64,000 nucleotides of DNA from CAZMGV01 sp964565925 (GTDB lineage Bacteria > JAGRBM01 > JAHCIT01). This document shows positions 32,807-41,314 of this stretch, one piece after another (the first letter of the stretch is position 1; every line of letters begins with the position of its first letter). The notes below the pieces were generated by a model. That model was not told the DNA's origin. It worked only from the letters and a program-made list of their open reading frames with translations, and did no database searches. The stretch lies in NCBI GenBank assembly GCA_964565925.1, contig CAZMGV010000020.1:9377-73376 (forward strand), in the 5' to 3' direction. A program made the position numbers and the translations under genes.

Positions 32807-33670
32807 ATGGCACGTCCTCATATACAGATCAGCGTGGTCGGCACGGACAAACGCGGAGTGATCGCGCGTTTTACCGGCGAAATCTTCAAGGCCGGCGGGA
32901 ATATCGAGGATCTCGAACAGCACGTTCAGGACCAGGTGTTCGCCATGAGCGTGCTGGTCGACGTCTCGGAACTCAAGATCTCCCGCGAAGCGTTCGAAAA
33001 AAATCTTCAGGCAGCCGGGGCCGACCTCCAGATGGAGGTCAAGGTCAATCACCAGGACCGGCCCCACCGCGCCCGTATCGGCGTGCTGGTGACCCGGGAG
33101 CCGGCCTGCCTCGAAACGCTCATCAAGGCGCAGAAGGCGGGGACGCTCGGCGGCGACATCGTGACCGTCATTGGCACGTCGACCGAACTCGAGAAGGTTG
33201 CGAAAGCGGCCGGCCTGCCCTTCCACCACGTCGAGACCGGCAACCAGGCGACCAATGAGGCGAAGATTCTCGATCTGCTGTCGGCAGCCGATGCGGATCT
33301 CGTGGTACTCGCCCGGTACATGCGGATTCTCTCGCCCAAGTTCGTTTTGCGGTATCTCTCCCGGATCATCAACCTGCACCCGTCGCTGCTGCCGAGTTTC
33401 CCCGGTGCCTCCGCCTACCGGCAGGCGCACCAGTTCGGAGCCCGGGTTGTGGGCTGCACGGCCCACTATGTGACAACGGATCTCGACCGCGGCCCGGTGA
33501 TCGCCCAGAGCGCTTTCACCGCTGAAGCCAACGGCCCCGAAAATCCCGAAGACATCATCCGCAAGGGACAGGCGCTCGAAGGCGAGACGCTGCTCCGCGC
33601 CGTGCAGTTGCATCTGGCTGGCCGTCTCAAAATCGTCAGGAACAAGGTCGAGATACTTCCCGAAAAATAA
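32807..33670 (+). CDS. purU: Formyltetrahydrofolate deformylase
   Basis: The 287-residue protein has an N-terminal ACT domain (about 1-80, 'VVGTDKRGVIARFTGEIF') and a formyltransferase-fold hydrolase domain. Catalytic signatures are 'RIINLHPSLLPSFPGASAYRQAHQFGARVVGCTAHYV' and 'DLDRGPVIAQS' with the conserved His and Asp. It hydrolyses 10-formyl-THF to formate and THF, balancing one-carbon pools and supplying formate to PurT. A 12-nt palindrome GCGCTATAGCGC (32787-32798) sits eight bases before the ATG. A strong terminator follows. Confidence 0.93.
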   Translation: MARPHIQISVVGTDKRGVIARFTGEIFKAGGNIEDLEQHVQDQVFAMSVLVDVSELKISREAFEKNLQAAGADLQMEVKVNHQDRPHRARIGVLVTREPACLETLIKAQKAGTLGGDIVTVIGTSTELEKVAKAAGLPFHHVETGNQATNEAKILDLLSAADADLVVLARYMRILSPKFVLRYLSRIINLHPSLLPSFPGASAYRQAHQFGARVVGCTAHYVTTDLDRGPVIAQSAFTAEANGPENPEDIIRKGQALEGETLLRAVQLHLAGRLKIVRNKVEILPEK

Positions 33671-33690
33671 GCAGCTCGGCTTCAATCCCA

Positions 33691-33723
33691 AACAAAACGG
33701 GCGGGTGAACCCCGCCCGTTTTT
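33691..33723. terminator. Bidirectional terminator between purU and the HdrDE-like gene
   Basis: CGGGCGGG (33698-33705) and CCCGCCCG (33711-33718) pair over a five-base loop, flanked by AAACAAAA on the left and TTTTT on the right, so it can end convergent transcripts from both sides. Confidence 0.88.
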
Positions 33724-33741
33724 CATTGGCGAAGCAGCGGA

Positions 33742-36012
33742 TCAGCTGCAGGATTCGAGCAGGATCTCGGAGATGTCCTTGAGCTTGAGTGTTTCTTCGC
33801 GGTCGGTCGTCTTTATACCGTCCTGGAACATCACCATGCAGAACGGGCAGGCGGTGGCCGCCGTTCCGGCCTTGGTCTCGGCCGCCTGGTTCACGCGGAG
33901 GCGGTTGATCTTCTCCGTTTCGTGAACCTCGTACCACATGTTCGCGCCGCCCGCGCCGCAACAGAAGCCCCGTTCCTTGTTCTTCTCCATCTCGATGATC
34001 GGGGCGCCTGTCGCCTCGATCACGGCCCGGGGAGCGTCGTAGTTGTCGTTGTGACGGCCCAGATAGCACGAGTCGTGATAGGTGATCGGCTCGGAGGACT
34101 TCTTCTCCGGCTTGATCTTGCCGTCCTTGACGAGCCCGTCGAGGAACTCCGAGTGGTGAACGACCTCGACATTGTTCAGGCCCAGGTCCGGGTACTCGTT
34201 CTTGATCGTGTTGAAGCAGTGCGGGCACTGCGTGAGGATCTTCTTCACGTTGAGCATCTTGAACATCGTGATGTTCTCGATGGCGATCTGCTGGAACAGG
34301 CCTTCGTTGCCCAGCCGCCGGGCCGTATCGCCCGTACAGCCTTCGTCCTTGCCAAGAACGGCATAGTTGATGCCCGCTTTCTGAAGGAGCTGGAGCATGG
34401 ACTTGGTCACTTCGATGTTGCGCGAATCGTAGTTACCCGCGCAGCCGATCCAGTAGAGGACCTCGAAGTCCGGGTTCTGTTCGACCGTCACCGGCTTCAC
34501 CGGAGAGTCGCTCACCCAGGCCATACGGTCGCCGCGGGCCATGCCCCACGGGTTCTTGTTATTCTCCATCTTCTTCATGGTCTCGACCATGTGAGCGGAC
34601 TGGTTGCCTTCGTTGGCCATATGGCGGCGCATTCCCATGTACATGTCCACGTGCTCGATAAACACCGGGCAGGCGGTCACGCAGGCGTTGCAGGTGGTGC
34701 AGGACCACACCGTGTCGGGATGGATGGCGTCGTCGGAGACGAGCCCCGGGCGCTTGTCGGCCGGTTCGTTCATGTACTTGGCCGAGTAGCCGGCCACGTT
34801 CCAGACGAAATGCATCGGCGAGAGATCGCGGCCCGCGGCGGTCGCCGGGCATTCGGTTGTGCAGCGCGCGCACTTGGTGCAGGCGTCCACCGACAGGAGC
34901 TGCTTCCAGGAGAGATCCTCGATCTTGCCGAACGAGCCGGCGAAGAACTCGGACTCGTCCATGTCTTCGCGCATCTCCGGTTCTTCGGTGCCGTCGGCGT
35001 CCTTCTTCCAGTTGAAGAGCTGGAACGGCGTCACCATCTTGCCGGTCGGCTTGTGGGTGCGCAGGAAGATATTAAGCGGCGACGTGAAGATGTGCGCGAG
35101 CTTGCCGTACGGGATGTAGGCGATAAACCCGAACACCACGACCATATGTATCCACCAGAACGTATTGTGGAAGTAACCCAGCGGCGTGTGCCAGAAGGGC
35201 GACTGGTCGAACGGCCGGATGCCTGTTGGCGCGCCCGGCTCTCCGAAGACGGCGGTCAGGCCGCAGGCGATGACGTTTGCCACCGGCGACCAGGCCCGGA
35301 ACGGCTCGTCGAGCAGAGCGATACGCGCACCTTCCATCAGGAAACCGGTCAGTGCGATCACACCGAAGAGACCCAGAATCCGCAGGTCGTCGACCGAGGT
35401 CTCCAGGTGCTTCGGCTTCAGGACGAAACGCCGGTAGTAGGCGATCGCCAGACCCATGAAGAACACGACGCCCATCAGGTCCAGAAACAGCGAGTAGCCC
35501 AGGTAAAAGTCACCGTGCCAGAAAGCGAGGTGCGTTCCGAAGTGCTCGTCCAGCTTGCGGGTGAAGTCGTATTCGATGGCGACAATCGTCGTGCCGATAA
35601 AGAACACGATGAAACCGTAGAAGATCATCATGTGCATCAGGCCGGCGAGGGGGCGTTCGGACACGCGCTTCTGGAGCATGCCGAACTTGATGAAATCCTT
35701 CACCCGTTCGCCGATATCGTTGAGTTCGAACTTCCCGGTTCCCTTGCGCCAGCGGGCAACCATCGCCCCGAAACCCTTCAGGAAGAACACCATCGCGAGC
35801 ACGAGACCGAGGTAGAGCCCCACCTTGACGCCGACAATGCCCCCTTCGGTAGTGGCCAGATTGAAGAATTCGGGCTTCGAAATGGCGTTTTCGCCAATCA
35901 GGGCCTGCGGCGGCAGCTCTTTGACGCCCTCGGGACCCAGCCGCTGCAGGGCCTGCTGGTAGGTCTGGTCTTCGTGCTGCTTGTAGTTCTCGCTGGAGTA
36001 GGTATTCGCCAT
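33742..36012 (-). CDS. Membrane-bound HdrDE-like Fe-S oxidoreductase (candidate ETF:menaquinone oxidoreductase, EMO)
   Basis: The 756-residue protein joins an N-terminal NarI/HdrE-like membrane domain (about five helices in residues 45-310) to two [4Fe-4S] motifs, 'CTKCARCTTECP' and 'CTTCNACVTACP'. Two CCG domains follow ('IGCAGNYDSRN...CTGD...CPHCFN' and 'SCYLGRHNDNYDAP...CCGAGG...CPFC') as in HdrD. This fusion is the DUF224-type protein known as ETF:methylmenaquinone oxidoreductase in syntrophic bacteria, linking acyl-CoA oxidation to the quinone pool. etfAB are not in the window, so EMO is inference. ATG 36012 is preferred to GTG 36051 because GGAGG precedes it. Confidence 0.85.
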   Translation of the reverse strand: MANTYSSENYKQHEDQTYQQALQRLGPEGVKELPPQALIGENAISKPEFFNLATTEGGIVGVKVGLYLGLVLAMVFFLKGFGAMVARWRKGTGKFELNDIGERVKDFIKFGMLQKRVSERPLAGLMHMMIFYGFIVFFIGTTIVAIEYDFTRKLDEHFGTHLAFWHGDFYLGYSLFLDLMGVVFFMGLAIAYYRRFVLKPKHLETSVDDLRILGLFGVIALTGFLMEGARIALLDEPFRAWSPVANVIACGLTAVFGEPGAPTGIRPFDQSPFWHTPLGYFHNTFWWIHMVVVFGFIAYIPYGKLAHIFTSPLNIFLRTHKPTGKMVTPFQLFNWKKDADGTEEPEMREDMDESEFFAGSFGKIEDLSWKQLLSVDACTKCARCTTECPATAAGRDLSPMHFVWNVAGYSAKYMNEPADKRPGLVSDDAIHPDTVWSCTTCNACVTACPVFIEHVDMYMGMRRHMANEGNQSAHMVETMKKMENNKNPWGMARGDRMAWVSDSPVKPVTVEQNPDFEVLYWIGCAGNYDSRNIEVTKSMLQLLQKAGINYAVLGKDEGCTGDTARRLGNEGLFQQIAIENITMFKMLNVKKILTQCPHCFNTIKNEYPDLGLNNVEVVHHSEFLDGLVKDGKIKPEKKSSEPITYHDSCYLGRHNDNYDAPRAVIEATGAPIIEMEKNKERGFCCGAGGANMWYEVHETEKINRLRVNQAAETKAGTAATACPFCMVMFQDGIKTTDREETLKLKDISEILLESCS

Positions 36013-36317
36013 AGCCTTAAGTTGCCTCCGGGGATCAGGGGTGGTAGACACTCGCTCGTGGGGCGTTGAAAAACGTCAGTTTTTCCAGAGACCTATCGAT
36101 CTCCGGAAGCCTCGTTATCATAGCCCCCAGTGACCGTCAACGCAGTTTTGGACTTGACGGTCTGGACCCGGCGGACCCCCGCAAAGTGTGGAGCGGGGAG
36201 CCGATTTGAAAGCCGGGTTCATGGCCCCCTTTGGCACTGCATAACCTGTGTTGCTGAATTCATCGGGCCGGGAAACGAGTTCTTCTCCTGCGACAGCATG
36301 ACTATACCCAGCTTCTG
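36013..36317. promoter_or_regulatory. Divergent intergenic region with two inverted repeats
   Basis: No gene is seen in these 305 bases. GAAAAAC-GTCA-GTTTTTC (36068-36085) is a short AT-rich hairpin. GACCGTCAA (36132-36140) and TTGACGGTC (36154-36162) form a 9-bp dyad around a 13-base spacer, 120-150 bases upstream of the HdrDE-like start. Its left arm read on the minus strand contains TTGACG, a possible -35 element, but no good -10 element is spaced correctly. Regulator unknown. Confidence 0.4.
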
Positions 36318-37544
36318 GTGCTCGCTTTGGCACTGGTTGCGCTCTCAGGCGCCATCGCCCTGGGGAGCGTCCTGACCCCTGATCCGGTACCCGGGTTCAC
36401 CGTCGCGCCTTACTGGCAAGCAGTCGAAGGCGGCCATGCAACGCTGAAGTTTGAAACCCGCCGCCTCTCCGGCGCCAAGATCGTCCTCGACCCGCCGCCT
36501 TTGACCAGGGCCGCCTCACACGTGCCGGCTGCCGATGCAACTGCTACAACCGCCCAAACCGACGTTACTGAACAGCCCCCAGCGGCTCCTGCCGAATCCC
36601 GCCCAAAAGTATCCGGCCCGGTCACCTTGCCCGCCGCAGCGGGCCTCCGGTCGGTGACGCTGGCGGGACTCGAAACCGGCAAACGGTACACGGCCACGAT
36701 TACCCTTGACGATGGTAGCCGCGCGGCTGCCGGGATTTCGCCCGTCAAAGAGGATGCGAAAGAGATCCGGCTGCTCGTGGCCGGAGACAGCCGGCGCTAT
36801 CCGGACCGGGCCCGCAGCGTGGCCCTTGCAGCCGCGAACGAAAACTTCGACCTGTTCGTCCACACCGGCGATCTCGTGAACTACCCGGGAGACCGCAGCC
36901 TCTGGCAGCGGAACTTCTTCGCGCCGTTCAAGACGGTGCTCGCGCGTTCGGAACTGGTTCCCGTTATGGGGAATCACGAAGACGCCTCCCTCGAATTCCA
37001 CGACTACTTCGATCTGCCCGGCAACGAGCGGTGGTACCGCCTCGCGAGAGGGCCGGTGGAAATTATCTCGTTAGCCTCCGACGAGTGGATCGACGAGGGC
37101 TCGCCGCAGCTCCGCTGGCTGGACGGCGTCCTGGCCGATCCGCTGCGCGACTTCCGGATCGTGGTCATTCACCGTCCGGTCGCCGGCTGGGCAGGCAAGG
37201 ACGCCCCCGGCGAACCCGGCGCGTCCCCGCTCCCGGCGCGCCTGCGCCAGCACGGCGTGCAACTCGTGCTGTCCGGACATCAGCATCTTTACGAGCGCAA
37301 CCTGAAGCTGACGGAACCCGAACTGCTTTACCTCACGGTGGGCAACGCGGGAGCCAACTGGTCTTCGGGACAGCGCGAACGGCCGGCCGACGTCGTCGGA
37401 CGGACCGTTTTTGAAACACTGGGATACGCGACCGTGCATGTTTCGAGTCAAAGCACGGTTGTCGAAAGCAAGGATAATCACGGCACGGTGCTCGACCGTT
37501 GCCAGTACGAGCGGAACCGCTGGTCGTGCCCCACAGGCCAATAG
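36318..37544 (+). CDS. Exported metallophosphoesterase (purple acid phosphatase-like)
   Basis: The 408-residue protein begins with a hydrophobic leader. A Fn3-like N-terminal domain carries an Ala/Thr/Pro-rich insertion (about 60-100), then the metallophosphoesterase domain. All metal-binding motifs are visible: 'VAGDSRRYP' (D), 'HTGDLVNYPGD', 'MGNHEDA', 'VIHRP' and 'SGHQHLYERN'. It would hydrolyse phosphomonoesters or diesters in the periplasm or outside. The start is uncertain: GTG at 36318 is the first common start after an in-frame stop at 36255, and the signal peptide may begin slightly upstream. Confidence 0.8.
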   Translation: MLALALVALSGAIALGSVLTPDPVPGFTVAPYWQAVEGGHATLKFETRRLSGAKIVLDPPPLTRAASHVPAADATATTAQTDVTEQPPAAPAESRPKVSGPVTLPAAAGLRSVTLAGLETGKRYTATITLDDGSRAAAGISPVKEDAKEIRLLVAGDSRRYPDRARSVALAAANENFDLFVHTGDLVNYPGDRSLWQRNFFAPFKTVLARSELVPVMGNHEDASLEFHDYFDLPGNERWYRLARGPVEIISLASDEWIDEGSPQLRWLDGVLADPLRDFRIVVIHRPVAGWAGKDAPGEPGASPLPARLRQHGVQLVLSGHQHLYERNLKLTEPELLYLTVGNAGANWSSGQRERPADVVGRTVFETLGYATVHVSSQSTVVESKDNHGTVLDRCQYERNRWSCPTGQ

Positions 37545-37605
37545 GCCTTCAAAAGGCACCTGACCGGACGGACGCCACAACACACAGGTTTTGAAAGGAC
37601 CTCCC

Positions 37606-40071
37606 ATGAAACACATGCTCATCAACGCGGCCGAATCCGAAGAGGTACGCGTCGCCATTCTCGATGAGGACCGTCTGGAAGACCTCGACATCGAGGTCGG
37701 TGAAGGCAACTCCATCAAGGGCAACATCTACCGCGCCCAGGTGGTGAACATCGAGCCTTCCATACAGGCCGCCTTCGTCAACTACGGTGCCGACCGCAAC
37801 GGCTTCCTCCCGCTCGACGAAGTGAACCCCAAGGGTCTCTGTTTCATGCCCCGCGAAGGCCGCAGCAAGAAGACGGCACTTCAGGAGATCGGCGACGATC
37901 ACCTGAGACCAAAACAGGAAATCCTTGTCCAGGTGACCCGGGACCCCATCGGCCAGAAGGGCGCGGCGCTCACGACTTATGTGGCCCTGCCCGGCCAGTT
38001 CCTCGTTTACCTGCCGCAGACCGAGGGCAGCGGCGGGATCTCGCGCCGGATCGAGGATTCCGGCGAACGCGGGCGCATGAAGGACAAGATCGCCGGACTC
38101 AATCTGGCGGCCGATGTCTCCGTGATCGTCAGGACGGCGGGCCTGGAACGCACGACGGCGGAACTCAAACGCGAGCTCAAGAACCTGGAGAAGCTGTTCA
38201 AGGCTATCCAGAAGGCTTTCAGCGCCAAGAAGGAACCGGGACTGATCTACCGCGAGGAAGGTGTCGCGCTCCGCATGGTGCGGGACTACTTCCACGACGA
38301 AATCGAGGAAGTGTGGGTCGACGATCCGGAAACCTTCACCGCCGTGCAGGCGTTCTTCCAGCTCACGCTGCCGAAGTTCGTCGAACGTATCAAGTTCTAT
38401 GACGGCCTTGTTCCGCTGTTCACCCGCTACCATGTGGAAGAGCAGATCGACCATACGATGACGCGGCACGTGCCACTGCCCTCGGGCGGCTCTATTGTCA
38501 TCGACCAGACCGAGGCGCTGGTCGCCATCGACGTGAACTCGGGCCGGACCCGGCAGGAAAAAGGTATCGAGGACACCGCCCTCAAGACCAACCTTGAGGC
38601 GGCCTCCGAGATCGGCAGACAGCTGCGCCTCAGAAACATGGGCGGCATCATCGTCTGCGATTTCATCGACATGCGGGACCGCAAGAACCGCGCGAAGGTC
38701 CAGACGGCGCTCTCCAAGGCCATGGAGAACGACAAGGCCCAGACGACGCTCGGACGGATCAGCCAGTTCGGCACCATCGAGCTGCTCCGCCAGCGCATGC
38801 GCACGGCGGGCGGAACCGCCGGCTGGACGCCGTGCGTGGCGTGCGACGGTATCGGGCGGGTGCGCAATCCCGTGCGCGAAGCCATGGCGACGCTCCGTCA
38901 GCTCGCGCTCGAAGTGGCCTCCTCCAAGGAAGGCACGCTCATCGACGCCAAGGTACCGATGCAGGCGGCGCTCTACCTGCTCAATGAGAAGCGCTACCAG
39001 CTCCGGCGTCTCGAAATCGAAGGACGGGTGAAGATCCACATTACGCCGGCCGACGTGAAGGAAGTGTCGGTGATCCGCACGGCCGAGGCGTTCAAGTTCC
39101 ATGAACGGGCCGACGAGGTCGTGACCCGGGATTCCATGAGGCCGGCTCCCGCCGTGACGCTGGTCGACGCGCTCTCCGGCGAACCGGAAGAGGAAATCGA
39201 GGAAGAAGAGACTCCGCCGCCGCAGGCGCGCCGGGATAACCGGGGCGGCGACCGTGGCGACGGCCGTGAAGGAGCCCGTGAAGGCGGGCGCGAGGACGGA
39301 CGGCAAGGCGGACGCTCCGACAACCGCCAGCAACAGCCCCGCCAGGGCAACCGGCCACCCCGGGACGATCGCGGGCCGCAGGGTGACCGCGAACCTCGTG
39401 ACGACCGTGGACCTCGCGAAGACCGCGGGCCCCGGGAAGGCGATACGCCTCAAGACATCGCCCGCCGCCAGCAGGAACAGGCCCGCGAACAGCGCCGCCG
39501 TGCCCGCCGCGAACGGGAGAACCGCATGCTTCGCCTCTATGCCCAGAACGAACCGGGCGACACGGTCTATGATCCCTTCCCCAATGAACCGGTCCGCAAA
39601 CCGGGCCAGCCGCCCCTCCAGAGGGAACCGGTGAAGCCCCGGGATATCGTCGAAGTGAACCGGACACAGATTTCAGAGGAACTGGCTGAACGCGGAGCCG
39701 GAGCCGCCGACGAAGAACCGGTGGCGATCGGGGACGACGCACCCGAGGTCGATAACAGCGAGACCGCCCGGCTGCGGGCCAAAGCGGCCAAAGACAGCGG
39801 CGAGGCCGGAGAAGAACCGGATGCCGATGATGTCGGAGAGCCAGCCGGACAGTCAGGCAGAAAAGCCGATGAACCCGGCGAGGAAGCTGAAGAGTCTGCC
39901 GAAGCGCCCGAGGGCGACGACGAATCCGACGAGGACGCGCCCGAGGACGACGACGCGGTAGACCAGGCGCTTAACTCCGCCGTAAAGCAGGCGGGCGGCA
40001 AGCCCAAGCCCCGCCGCCGTGGCGGACGCGGCCGGGGCCGGGGACCGGCCAAAGGCCCGAACAAGCGATAA
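37606..40071 (+). CDS. Ribonuclease E/G family endoribonuclease with long disordered tail
   Basis: The 821-residue protein has the RNase E/G core in residues 1-500. It contains an S1 RNA-binding domain ('GNSIKGNIYRAQVVNIEPSIQAAFVNYG'), catalytic 'VAIDVNSGRT' and 'CDFIDMRDRKN' with the metal-binding Asp residues, and the Zn-link 'CVACDG'. The tail (about 520-821) is first Arg/Gly/Asp-rich, then strongly acidic, and ends in an RGG-like basic cluster. Unlike E. coli RNase G it is thus an E-like enzyme with a scaffold or RNA-binding tail. ATG 37606 follows AAAGGA. It matures rRNA and degrades mRNA. A terminator follows. Confidence 0.92.
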   Translation: MKHMLINAAESEEVRVAILDEDRLEDLDIEVGEGNSIKGNIYRAQVVNIEPSIQAAFVNYGADRNGFLPLDEVNPKGLCFMPREGRSKKTALQEIGDDHLRPKQEILVQVTRDPIGQKGAALTTYVALPGQFLVYLPQTEGSGGISRRIEDSGERGRMKDKIAGLNLAADVSVIVRTAGLERTTAELKRELKNLEKLFKAIQKAFSAKKEPGLIYREEGVALRMVRDYFHDEIEEVWVDDPETFTAVQAFFQLTLPKFVERIKFYDGLVPLFTRYHVEEQIDHTMTRHVPLPSGGSIVIDQTEALVAIDVNSGRTRQEKGIEDTALKTNLEAASEIGRQLRLRNMGGIIVCDFIDMRDRKNRAKVQTALSKAMENDKAQTTLGRISQFGTIELLRQRMRTAGGTAGWTPCVACDGIGRVRNPVREAMATLRQLALEVASSKEGTLIDAKVPMQAALYLLNEKRYQLRRLEIEGRVKIHITPADVKEVSVIRTAEAFKFHERADEVVTRDSMRPAPAVTLVDALSGEPEEEIEEEETPPPQARRDNRGGDRGDGREGAREGGREDGRQGGRSDNRQQQPRQGNRPPRDDRGPQGDREPRDDRGPREDRGPREGDTPQDIARRQQEQAREQRRRARRERENRMLRLYAQNEPGDTVYDPFPNEPVRKPGQPPLQREPVKPRDIVEVNRTQISEELAERGAGAADEEPVAIGDDAPEVDNSETARLRAKAAKDSGEAGEEPDADDVGEPAGQSGRKADEPGEEAEESAEAPEGDDESDEDAPEDDDAVDQALNSAVKQAGGKPKPRRRGGRGRGRGPAKGPNKR

Positions 40072-40101
40072 CCTCGTATCCCGCAAACGGGTGCAACGAA
40101 G

Positions 40102-40133
40102 AAAGGGGCGCCGTCCGGCGCCCCTTTCCTTTT
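40102..40133 (+). terminator. Rho-independent terminator after the RNase E/G gene
   Basis: AAAGGGGCGCC, loop GTCC, GGCGCCCCTTT form a perfect 11-bp stem, followed by CCTTTT. It lies 30 bases after the stop and may also serve the convergent stress-protein gene at 40150. Confidence 0.9.
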
Positions 40134-40149
40134 AGTATGAAACCCGAAG

Positions 40150-40647
40150 TCACTTCTTTTTCGGCTTCGGCATCTGGGACAGAAGCAGCGGTGCGCGCAG
40201 CACCATGACGTGAATGGGCGATTCACGGACAAGCCGCTCGGCCACGGACCCGATGATCGCGTGGGCGATGCCGGTCCGGCCGTGGGTGGTGGTGAGAATG
40301 AGATCGGCCTTCACCTTTTCGGCCACACGCTTGATCTCCTGTACGGGAAGTCCCGGCACCACTCGGCCCTGAATCTTCAGTCCGGCCTTGGCGGCCCGCT
40401 TGGAGACCGGCGCGAGGAACTTTTCCATTTCCGCCCGGGCGCCTTCTTCAACCCGTTCGATGATGCTGTCATCGGCGGCAAGGCCCGCCATCGCCAGTGT
40501 GTAACCCGAGATCGGTTCCACGATGTTGAGGAACGTGAGATTCGCGCCCCACTGCTCGGCGAAGTCCATCGCGACATCCCGCAGATAGGCGGAGAAGTCG
40601 GAAAAATCGACGGGAACGAGGACCTGTTTGGGGGCGAACGTGCTCAT
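40150..40647 (-). CDS. Universal stress protein (UspA family)
   Basis: The 165-residue single Usp domain starts 'KQVLVPVDFSDFSAYLRDVAMDFAEQ'. It has the ATP-binding signature G-2x-G-9x-G(S/T) as 'THGRTGIAHAIIGSVAERLVRESP' (about 121-143). It is expected to be cytoplasmic and ATP-binding, induced by starvation or other stress. The tail ends in a short Lys-rich 'PKPKKK'. It is transcribed divergently from the YaeQ-like gene; a 14-nt palindrome lies between them. AAGGAG stands before the ATG. Confidence 0.93.
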   Translation of the reverse strand: MSTFAPKQVLVPVDFSDFSAYLRDVAMDFAEQWGANLTFLNIVEPISGYTLAMAGLAADDSIIERVEEGARAEMEKFLAPVSKRAAKAGLKIQGRVVPGLPVQEIKRVAEKVKADLILTTTHGRTGIAHAIIGSVAERLVRESPIHVMVLRAPLLLSQMPKPKKK

Positions 40648-40719
40648 GGGAATCTCTCCTTGAAATCTGGATACTATTTATCCGATATATGCCTGAAGCG
40701 GAAATGACATTTCTCATAC

Positions 40720-40733
40720 GCGCATTAATGCGC
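40720..40733. promoter_or_regulatory. 14-nt perfect palindrome in the usp/yaeQ-like divergent region
   Basis: GCGCATTAATGCGC lies 27 bases before the YaeQ-like ATG and 73 bases before the universal stress gene start. Its AT core and position suggest a regulator-binding site for one or both promoters. No matching regulator gene is adjacent. Confidence 0.35.
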
Positions 40734-40759
40734 AGGACCGGATAGAACCCCCACGCGCC

Positions 40760-41314
40760 ATGGCCATCTCAACCTTCAACTTCCAGCTCGAGATCACCCA
40801 CGACTACCAGGTCGTCTTCAAGGGGAAAGTCGTGCTGGGCCGCAGCGCTCCGGAAGAGAGCGACCTGCATATCCTGCTCAAGTTCCTGGCGTGGTGCCTT
40901 TTCCATCACGAATACCTGGCGGTCGAGAAACAGGGAGTGGATCCCGACTACAAGCCGGATCTGATCGTCCAGCGGGCCGATGGCACGGTTCACGCCTGGA
41001 TCGAAGTGGGCAATACGAGCGCCCGGAAACTCGACAAGGTGACCAGACGGTTTTCGGATGCGACGGTTTACGTGCTGCACCAGAGCGAGCGGGCGATCCG
41101 TAACGTCACCGAGCAGATCCGCAAGCATGTGGAGCGGAACAAGCGCGTCATGCTGGTCTATTTCGAGGAAGGGTTCTGCGACCAGTTCCTGCGGGTCCTG
41201 ACCGACAAGAACGAGGTCGTCTGCAACATCATGGAAAACGACGGCCTGATGGAACTCACCATGAACGGCGAGTGGGCACAGACGAAAATCATCCGCCGCA
41301 AGGCTGTGGAATAG
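40760..41314 (+). CDS. YaeQ-like family protein
   Basis: The 184-residue protein resembles YaeQ: an N-terminal beta segment, 'LHILLKFLAWCLFHHEYLAVEKQGVDPDYKPDLIV', then 'HAWIEVGNTSARKLDKVTRRFSDATVYV'. YaeQ adopts a PD-(D/E)xK nuclease-like fold. Here a D at 'KPDLIV' and E at 'WIEVG' are kept, while the Lys two residues later is replaced by Gly, so nuclease activity is doubtful. E. coli YaeQ suppresses RfaH loss, but its biochemical role is not settled. The stop codon abuts the hisS stop on the other strand with no gap and no visible terminator. Confidence 0.65.
   Translation: MAISTFNFQLEITHDYQVVFKGKVVLGRSAPEESDLHILLKFLAWCLFHHEYLAVEKQGVDPDYKPDLIVQRADGTVHAWIEVGNTSARKLDKVTRRFSDATVYVLHQSERAIRNVTEQIRKHVERNKRVMLVYFEEGFCDQFLRVLTDKNEVVCNIMENDGLMELTMNGEWAQTKIIRRKAVE

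Noticed and set aside
33922..36069. A 715-codon plus-strand frame
   Set aside because: It is antisense to the HdrDE-like gene, whose Fe-S and CCG motifs are unmistakable. The antisense chain is His/Val/Arg-rich without domains.
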